Shown here piece by piece: positions 56,923 through 64,000 of a DNA stretch of 64,000 bases. Made by a program: the position numbers and the translations under genes. Below the pieces are notes generated by a model, which saw only the letters and a list, made by a program, of their open reading frames with translations, had not been told where the DNA came from and ran no database searches. The stretch spans positions 1 through 64,000 of the forward strand of contig NZ_LXES01000038.1 in the NCBI RefSeq assembly GCF_001654845.1, written 5' to 3'. Positions within the stretch are counted from its first letter, which is position 1; every line of letters starts with the position of its first letter. The stretch comes from Enterobacter soli ATCC BAA-2102. GTDB lineage: Bacteria > Pseudomonadota > Gammaproteobacteria > Enterobacterales > Enterobacteriaceae.

Positions 56923-58056
56923 ATGAAACAGGTCCTTTTTGTTCGTCCCGACAGTTGTGAAGGCGGGAAAATAATGTGGTGTGAATCCGGCAGTCAGCAG
57001 GTTGAGACCCTGGAAAGCCTGGACGCGCTGGCGGAGCACCCGCTTGCCGCACGTGTCTGTTTACTGTTGCCTGCAAGCTGCATGATCTTCCGCCATTTTA
57101 TGCTGCCGAAGAAGGTGGCCTCTCAGGCGACGGCGTTCTCGTGGATGGCGGAAGAGACGCTGATCGGCGATGTGGATAACCTTCACTGGACGGTACTCAA
57201 TAAAAAGGGCGCTGAGGTCGATGCAGTGGCTGTTGATGCCGATGTGCTGCACGAGTGGTTACGCTGTTTTCAGCAGGCTGGATTAAAGGTTATTCAGGCG
57301 CTGCCGGATGCCTGGCTGTTGCCGGTGGAGGAGGGCGGAAGCACGCTTGTTGCTCTGAATGAAAGCTACTGGCTGCGTTTATCGCCCCATACCGCCGGGG
57401 AGATTGAGACGAGTCTGTTGCCACTGCTGATGCAAAAGGCGGGAGAAAGCGAAGTGTGCTGTTACGGCGAGAAGCCAGAAGGCGTTGAGGTGGATGTCCT
57501 GCACCACTGGCAGCACCCGCTGGTGCTGATCCAGCCGCAGTGGCAAACCTGCCGCGTCAATCTCCTGCACGGTGAATTCAGTGCCAAAGCCGGGAAGGGG
57601 AAATCAGCAAAAGGGATTAACGCCGCTATTGCCGTAATGGGCCTGTTATCACTCGGTTTGTTACTGGGGCCGCGTATCGCCATGGCGTGGATGTTGGTAC
57701 AGCAGGAAAACCTCCTCCAGCAGGAAATTACGCAGGTCTACCAGCATTACTTCCCCAGTATGCCTCAACAGACCAACATCAAGTACCACTTTGGGCAAAA
57801 TATTAAGAAACATAGCAAAGGGTTCTTCCTGCAACTTGACGACCTGGAGAAGGCGAAACAATCAGTGCCTGCGATGGAAATTAATCTGATGGAGTTTGAC
57901 GGTGAGCATAACACCCTGACGCTAAGCGTCAGTGCTCAGGAGCAACCGGCTTTACAGGATTTTGTGAATCAGGCCAGCGCCAGTTTTGATTTTTCCTTAC
58001 AGCCTGTCTCAACCGTTGCACCTTATACCGCCATGATTACAGGTAAATATAAATGA
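56923..58056 (+). CDS. gspL: Type II secretion platform protein GspL
   Basis: A 377-residue bitopic protein: actin-like cytosolic domain (about 1-220) that holds GspE, one span (about 228-246, IAVMGLLSLGLLLGPRIAM) and a periplasmic ferredoxin-like domain. It overlaps gspM by 4 bases. Confidence 0.92.
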   Translation: MKQVLFVRPDSCEGGKIMWCESGSQQVETLESLDALAEHPLAARVCLLLPASCMIFRHFMLPKKVASQATAFSWMAEETLIGDVDNLHWTVLNKKGAEVDAVAVDADVLHEWLRCFQQAGLKVIQALPDAWLLPVEEGGSTLVALNESYWLRLSPHTAGEIETSLLPLLMQKAGESEVCCYGEKPEGVEVDVLHHWQHPLVLIQPQWQTCRVNLLHGEFSAKAGKGKSAKGINAAIAVMGLLSLGLLLGPRIAMAWMLVQQENLLQQEITQVYQHYFPSMPQQTNIKYHFGQNIKKHSKGFFLQLDDLEKAKQSVPAMEINLMEFDGEHNTLTLSVSAQEQPALQDFVNQASASFDFSLQPVSTVAPYTAMITGKYK

Positions 58057-58538
58057 AAGAGCGAGTCGCGCTGCTGAAATCACGTTACCAGAATTACAGC
58101 ACCCGGGAAAAGATGATTTTAAAATTAGGCGTTGTGGCCATGCTGGGCGCTATTGTTTATTACGCAGGAGTCACCCCGTTGGATAATATGAATCGAAATA
58201 GCCAGTTGACGCTTGTGAAACAACAAGAGACGCTTAACTGGATGCGAGCTGAAATAGATAAAAATCACCTTCAGGTTCAGCAGGTCAAAACAAATAATCC
58301 GCGCATGGTGGTTGAGAACAGTGCGCACGAAATTAATTTGCCGCTGACCGACGTGCGTCAGGATGGGCAAACATTATCTTTCGTGGTGAATCGCGTTAAT
58401 GTCTATGAATTAAAAAACTGGCTACGTGAAATTAACCTGGCCTCCGGGGTGCGGATCCAGAAAATGAACCTCACGCCTGTTGATCATCTCAGCGATGTGA
58501 AAGCCGAAGTTCAGCTCACCTGGGCGCGCCACGCATGA
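58053..58538 (+). CDS. gspM: Type II secretion platform protein GspM
   Basis: A 161-residue bitopic protein with one span near 20-42 (LKLGVVAMLGAIVYYAGV) and a periplasmic ferredoxin-like domain that pairs with GspL. It overlaps gspO by 4 bases; gspN is absent between them, as in E. coli K-12. Confidence 0.92.
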   Translation: MKERVALLKSRYQNYSTREKMILKLGVVAMLGAIVYYAGVTPLDNMNRNSQLTLVKQQETLNWMRAEIDKNHLQVQQVKTNNPRMVVENSAHEINLPLTDVRQDGQTLSFVVNRVNVYELKNWLREINLASGVRIQKMNLTPVDHLSDVKAEVQLTWARHA

Positions 58539-59332
58539 CGAGCTTCACACTGATTCGGGAAGCCTATCCGCCAGGTTTCCCGGTAATGAGTGGGATATTA
58601 GGTGCCATCGTGGGCAGTTTTTTGGGCGTGGTTGCCGAGCGCGTTCCCGGCATGGTGATGGAGGAAGAGGGAAGCAGCAATCTTCTCTTTCCTGCGTCCC
58701 ACTGCCCGGTTTGCAAGCACCCACTGGCTTTCTGGGAAAATATACCGCTGGTCAGTTGGTTGGTATTGCGCGGACGATGCAGGCAGTGTCGTACCGCTAT
58801 CCCGTTTCGGTTATTTTTCATCGAACTTTGTACCGCGTTGTTTTTTGGCGTTAGTGCCGGGTTTATGCCAGGCGAACAGGGGTTATTTTCGCTCTGGCTC
58901 ATGGTTTCTTTTTTGCTGCCGCTGGCGTTGATCGACTGGCAGCATCAATTGCTTCCGGATTGCCTGACACAGCCTCTGCTTTGGGTGGGGCTATTGATAC
59001 ATGCCTTTGACAACGCGCTACCGCTTCGTGACGCCCTGTTGGGGGCCGTGGTTGGGTATCTGTCCCTTTGGTTGCTTTACTGGGCTTTTCGCCTGGCGAC
59101 CGGGCGGGAAGGGTTGGGTTACGGTGATTTTAAGCTGCTGGCGGCATTAGGTGCCTGGTGCGGCTGGCAGGCGCTGCCTGCGATTGTGTTAGTCGCAGCG
59201 CTCAGTGGTATTGTCGGTTATTTTTCATTTAATAATTTAAATAAAAATAACCTCTCTATTTCTTTCGGACCCTACCTGGCATTTGCTGGAATGGCTGTAT
59301 TAATCGCTCAGCAATTCGGGTTCATCATTTAA
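58535..59332 (+). CDS. gspO: Prepilin peptidase / methyltransferase GspO
   Basis: A 265-residue integral membrane aspartic protease that cuts and N-methylates the GspG-K prepilins. The N-terminal domain has two CxxC zinc pairs (CPVC, CRQC). The two catalytic aspartates fit LIDWQHQLLPD and GYGDFKLLA. About seven or eight spans. Last gene of the gsp operon. Confidence 0.93.
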   Translation: MTSFTLIREAYPPGFPVMSGILGAIVGSFLGVVAERVPGMVMEEEGSSNLLFPASHCPVCKHPLAFWENIPLVSWLVLRGRCRQCRTAIPFRLFFIELCTALFFGVSAGFMPGEQGLFSLWLMVSFLLPLALIDWQHQLLPDCLTQPLLWVGLLIHAFDNALPLRDALLGAVVGYLSLWLLYWAFRLATGREGLGYGDFKLLAALGAWCGWQALPAIVLVAALSGIVGYFSFNNLNKNNLSISFGPYLAFAGMAVLIAQQFGFII

Positions 59333-59505
59333 ATATTCAGGTCAAGATTTTATTAGGGTTTTTTCGACGAAGAGAGGGAGGGAACACCTTTTTCTTTCAG
59401 TGTATTGTGAAAGACATAAGCTACATGGATTTTGGACTTGTATCTTTTTGTGGAGGAATACAGCACGTCATAAAGATTATTGGTAATGGTTTTTTGTTTA
59501 AATAA

Positions 59506-62301
<2,796 letters not shown>

Positions 62302-62345
62302 ACTTCTTAACCTGAAATTGCAGGATTGATATCACCCTGCAATGC

Positions 62346-62377
62346 GTTGACCACACCCCACTTCTGGTGTGGTCAAC
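62346..62377 (+). terminator. Strong hairpin after chiA
   Basis: GTTGACCACACC (62346-62357) and its exact complement (62366-62377) with an 8-base loop; a smaller hairpin TTGCAGG/CCCTGCAA precedes it. The tail is A-rich rather than T-rich, so Rho-independent termination is not certain. Confidence 0.6.
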
Positions 62378-62440
62378 AACTTAAAATAAAATAGAGATGT
62401 GCGCAAAGAGAGGGACGTAATTCGATAAACAGGTAAAGAA

Positions 62441-62887
62441 ATGAAACGCTTCATATTGTTATTACTTATCTTTAGCCAAAGTGTATTTGCAAATTGCTGG
62501 GACAGGGCCGCACATTATTATCATGTCGATCCTTATCTGTTATTTGCCATCGCCAACGTGGAATCAGGCATGAACCCGTATGCTGTGGGCTGGAACCATG
62601 ATGGTTCAAGAGATGTCGGTTTAATGCAAATTAACAGTACGCATTTTAGTGAATTACAGCGGAAGGGGATTGACGAGTATCGACTTATTGCCGAGCCCTG
62701 TACGTCCATTATGGTCGGTGCATCTATTTTGTCGAGCATGATCAAAGTCTATGGCTATAACTGGGAAGCGGTAGGTGCCTATAACGCTGGGTTAAAAAAA
62801 GAGAATTATCAGCAGCGAATGATTTATGCCCATAAGGTTTGGACGAAGTACCAGGAAATAAAACCGAAAAGAACAAATGCATATTGA
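62441..62887 (+). CDS. Exported lytic transglycosylase (SLT family)
   Basis: A 148-residue small SLT-type peptidoglycan lytic transglycosylase. A signal peptide ends SVFA|N; catalytic Glu41 is in ANVESGMNP; DVGLMQINS and GAYNAG complete the fold signature; cysteines 19 and 87 could form a disulfide. Size and layout resemble IagB/EtgA-type enzymes that open the wall for secretion or pilus machines. Here it sits between two chitinase genes beside a type II secretion operon. It could make room for the secretin or be a secreted muramidase. Confidence 0.85.
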   Translation: MKRFILLLLIFSQSVFANCWDRAAHYYHVDPYLLFAIANVESGMNPYAVGWNHDGSRDVGLMQINSTHFSELQRKGIDEYRLIAEPCTSIMVGASILSSMIKVYGYNWEAVGAYNAGLKKENYQQRMIYAHKVWTKYQEIKPKRTNAY

Positions 62888-62894
62888 TCTTTTA

Positions 62895-62930
62895 TTTTTT
62901 GAAGGGTACCGGATGGTGTTCTTCAAAAAA
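62895..62930. terminator. Hairpin between the transglycosylase and GH19 genes
   Basis: TTTTTTGAAG (62895-62904) and CTTCAAAAAA (62921-62930) form a 10-bp stem starting 8 bases after the stop codon. The A/T-rich arms suit a bidirectional terminator-like structure. Confidence 0.45.
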
Positions 62931-63027
62931 TGAAAAGAACCGCACTTCCAGGTTTATTTATTAATGGAATAATACATAAGCTGGGAATGCATAAACCATT
63001 GTTGCTTAAATACAGGATTATATTGAA

Positions 63028-64000
63028 ATGACTAAAAGGACATTACTGAGCGTTCTCGTTGCAGGTGCATGTATTGCACCGTTTATGGCTCAGGCTGCAA
63101 CGCTGCAGGCAACCAGCAGCGAACCGTACACCATGAAAGCCAGCGACCTGGCGAAAAAGGAAAAAGAGCTCACTGATTTCCCGCTGATGACTTCGGTGAA
63201 AGACACCATTGCGACTCTGGACAACAGCCTTGTTGAGCAGATTGAGCCAGGTCGCGCGGCTAACCCGAACAACGTGAAACGCGTTGAAGGGATCGTTAAG
63301 GCAAGTGACTGGGAATATCTGTTCCCGATGCGCGCTCAGTCTTATACCTACAGTAATTTCCTGAAAGCAGTGGGAAAATTCCCGGCACTGTGTAAGACCT
63401 ATAACGACGGTCGTGACAGTGATGCCATCTGCCGTAAAGAGCTGGCAACGATGTTTGCCCACTTTGCGCAGGAAACCGGTGGTCATGAAAGCTGGCGTCC
63501 GGAGGCTGAATGGCGTCAGGCGCTGGTTCACGTTCGTGAAATGGGCTGGACCGAGGGTCAGAAAGGCGGCTATAACGGCGAATGTAATCCTGACATCTGG
63601 CAGGGGCAGACCTGGCCATGCGGTAAAGACAAAGACGGCGATTTCGTGAGCTACTTTGGCCGCGGGGCTAAACAGTTGTCTTACAACTACAACTACGGTC
63701 CGTTCTCCGAAGCGATGTTCGGTACTGTCCGCACCCTGCTGGACAAACCGGAGCTGGTAGCGGACACCTGGCTGAACCTGGCTTCTGCTATCTTCTTCTT
63801 CGCCTACCCACAGCCACCAAAACCAAGCATGTTGCAGGTTATTGACGGCACCTGGCAGCCAAACGATCACGACAAAGCGAACGGTCTGGTACCGGGCTTC
63901 GGGGTGACCACACAGATCATTAACGGCGGCGTAGAGTGCGGCGGCCCGACTGAAATTGCTCAGTCTGAAAACCGTATCAAGTACTACAAAGAGTTCGCGA
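63028..64000 (+). CDS. GH19 chitinase, exported, cut off by the window edge
   Basis: An open reading of 324 complete codons reaches the window end without a stop. The start is ATG at 63028 with AGGA about 11 bases upstream, and a signal peptide ends FMAQAA. GH19 signatures are clear: catalytic Glu149 in [12 protein letters not shown], the second conserved block [20 protein letters not shown], and [11 protein letters not shown]. It cleaves chitin by an inverting mechanism, complementing the retaining GH18 enzyme. It is likely a further type II secretion substrate, by inference from position. Confidence 0.9.
   Translation, partial: MTKRTLLSVLVAGACIAPFMAQAATLQATSSEPYTMKASDLAKKEKELTDFPLMTSVKDTIATLDNSLVEQIEPGRAANPNNVKRVEGIVKASDWEYLFPMRAQSYTYSNFLKAVGKFPALCKTYNDGRDSDAICRKELATMFAHFAQETGGHESWRPEAEWRQALVHVREMGWTEGQKGGYNGECNPDIWQGQTWPCGKDKDGDFVSYFGRGAKQLSYNYNYGPFSEAMFGTVRTLLDKPELVADTWLNLASAIFFFAYPQPPKPSMLQVIDGTWQPNDHDKANGLVPGFGVTTQIINGGVECGGPTEIAQSENRIKYYKEFA

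Noticed and set aside
62441..64000. Lysozyme-like and GH19 genes considered as a phage lysis cassette
   Set aside because: Both have Sec signal peptides, no holin or other phage genes are nearby, and they follow a type II secretion operon and chitinase.

Overview
The window is chromosomal DNA of a member of the Enterobacteriaceae close to Enterobacter, Lelliottia or Leclercia. Most encoded proteins closely resemble E. coli K-12 proteins recalled from memory. Gene order follows the E. coli ybiW-to-amiD segment, with differences at several junctions. REP-like palindromes dot the gene ends. Species level cannot be settled without a search. No tRNA, rRNA, CRISPR array, insertion sequence, integrase or prophage module was seen.

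Positions 1-30,900 are backbone. They carry a glycyl radical enzyme pair with an aldolase (ybiW, ybiY, fsaA), molybdopterin activation genes (moeA, moeB), a peptidase with the glutathione ABC importer (iaaA, gsiABCD), rimO, bssR, yliI, gstB, dacC and deoR. A PAP2-phosphatase pair (an extra PAP2 gene plus ybjG) follows, behind a sequence matching the PmrA/BasR box. Then come mdfA, ybjI, ybjJ, rcdA, a short-chain dehydrogenase-like gene not in the E. coli order, the sigma-E sRNA RybB, ybjL, ybjM, grxA, nfsA, rimK and ybjN. Relative to E. coli K-12, yliE, yliF, ybjH and ybjC are missing from their usual junctions.

Positions 31,200-45,200 hold the putrescine importer potFGHI, ybjO, rlmC, an OmpR-type two-component system not found at this place in E. 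coli, the arginine transport genes artJ and artPIQM, then ybjP, ybjQ and amiD.

From 45,200 to the right edge lies an accessory island. It has a CRP-like regulator related to IprA (YaiV), divergent gspBA and gspCDEFGHIJKLMO encoding a complete-looking type II secretion system (no gspN, no pilotin seen), a secreted GH18 chitinase with two PKD-like domains and two chitin-binding modules, a small exported lytic transglycosylase, and a GH19 chitinase that runs off the edge. Together these look like a chitin-degradation secretion module with its own candidate regulator and wall-opening enzyme. In E. coli K-12 the gsp/chiA genes lie elsewhere, so its position next to amiD is a lineage-specific insertion. 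The GspA-like protein at its head has lost both Walker motifs.
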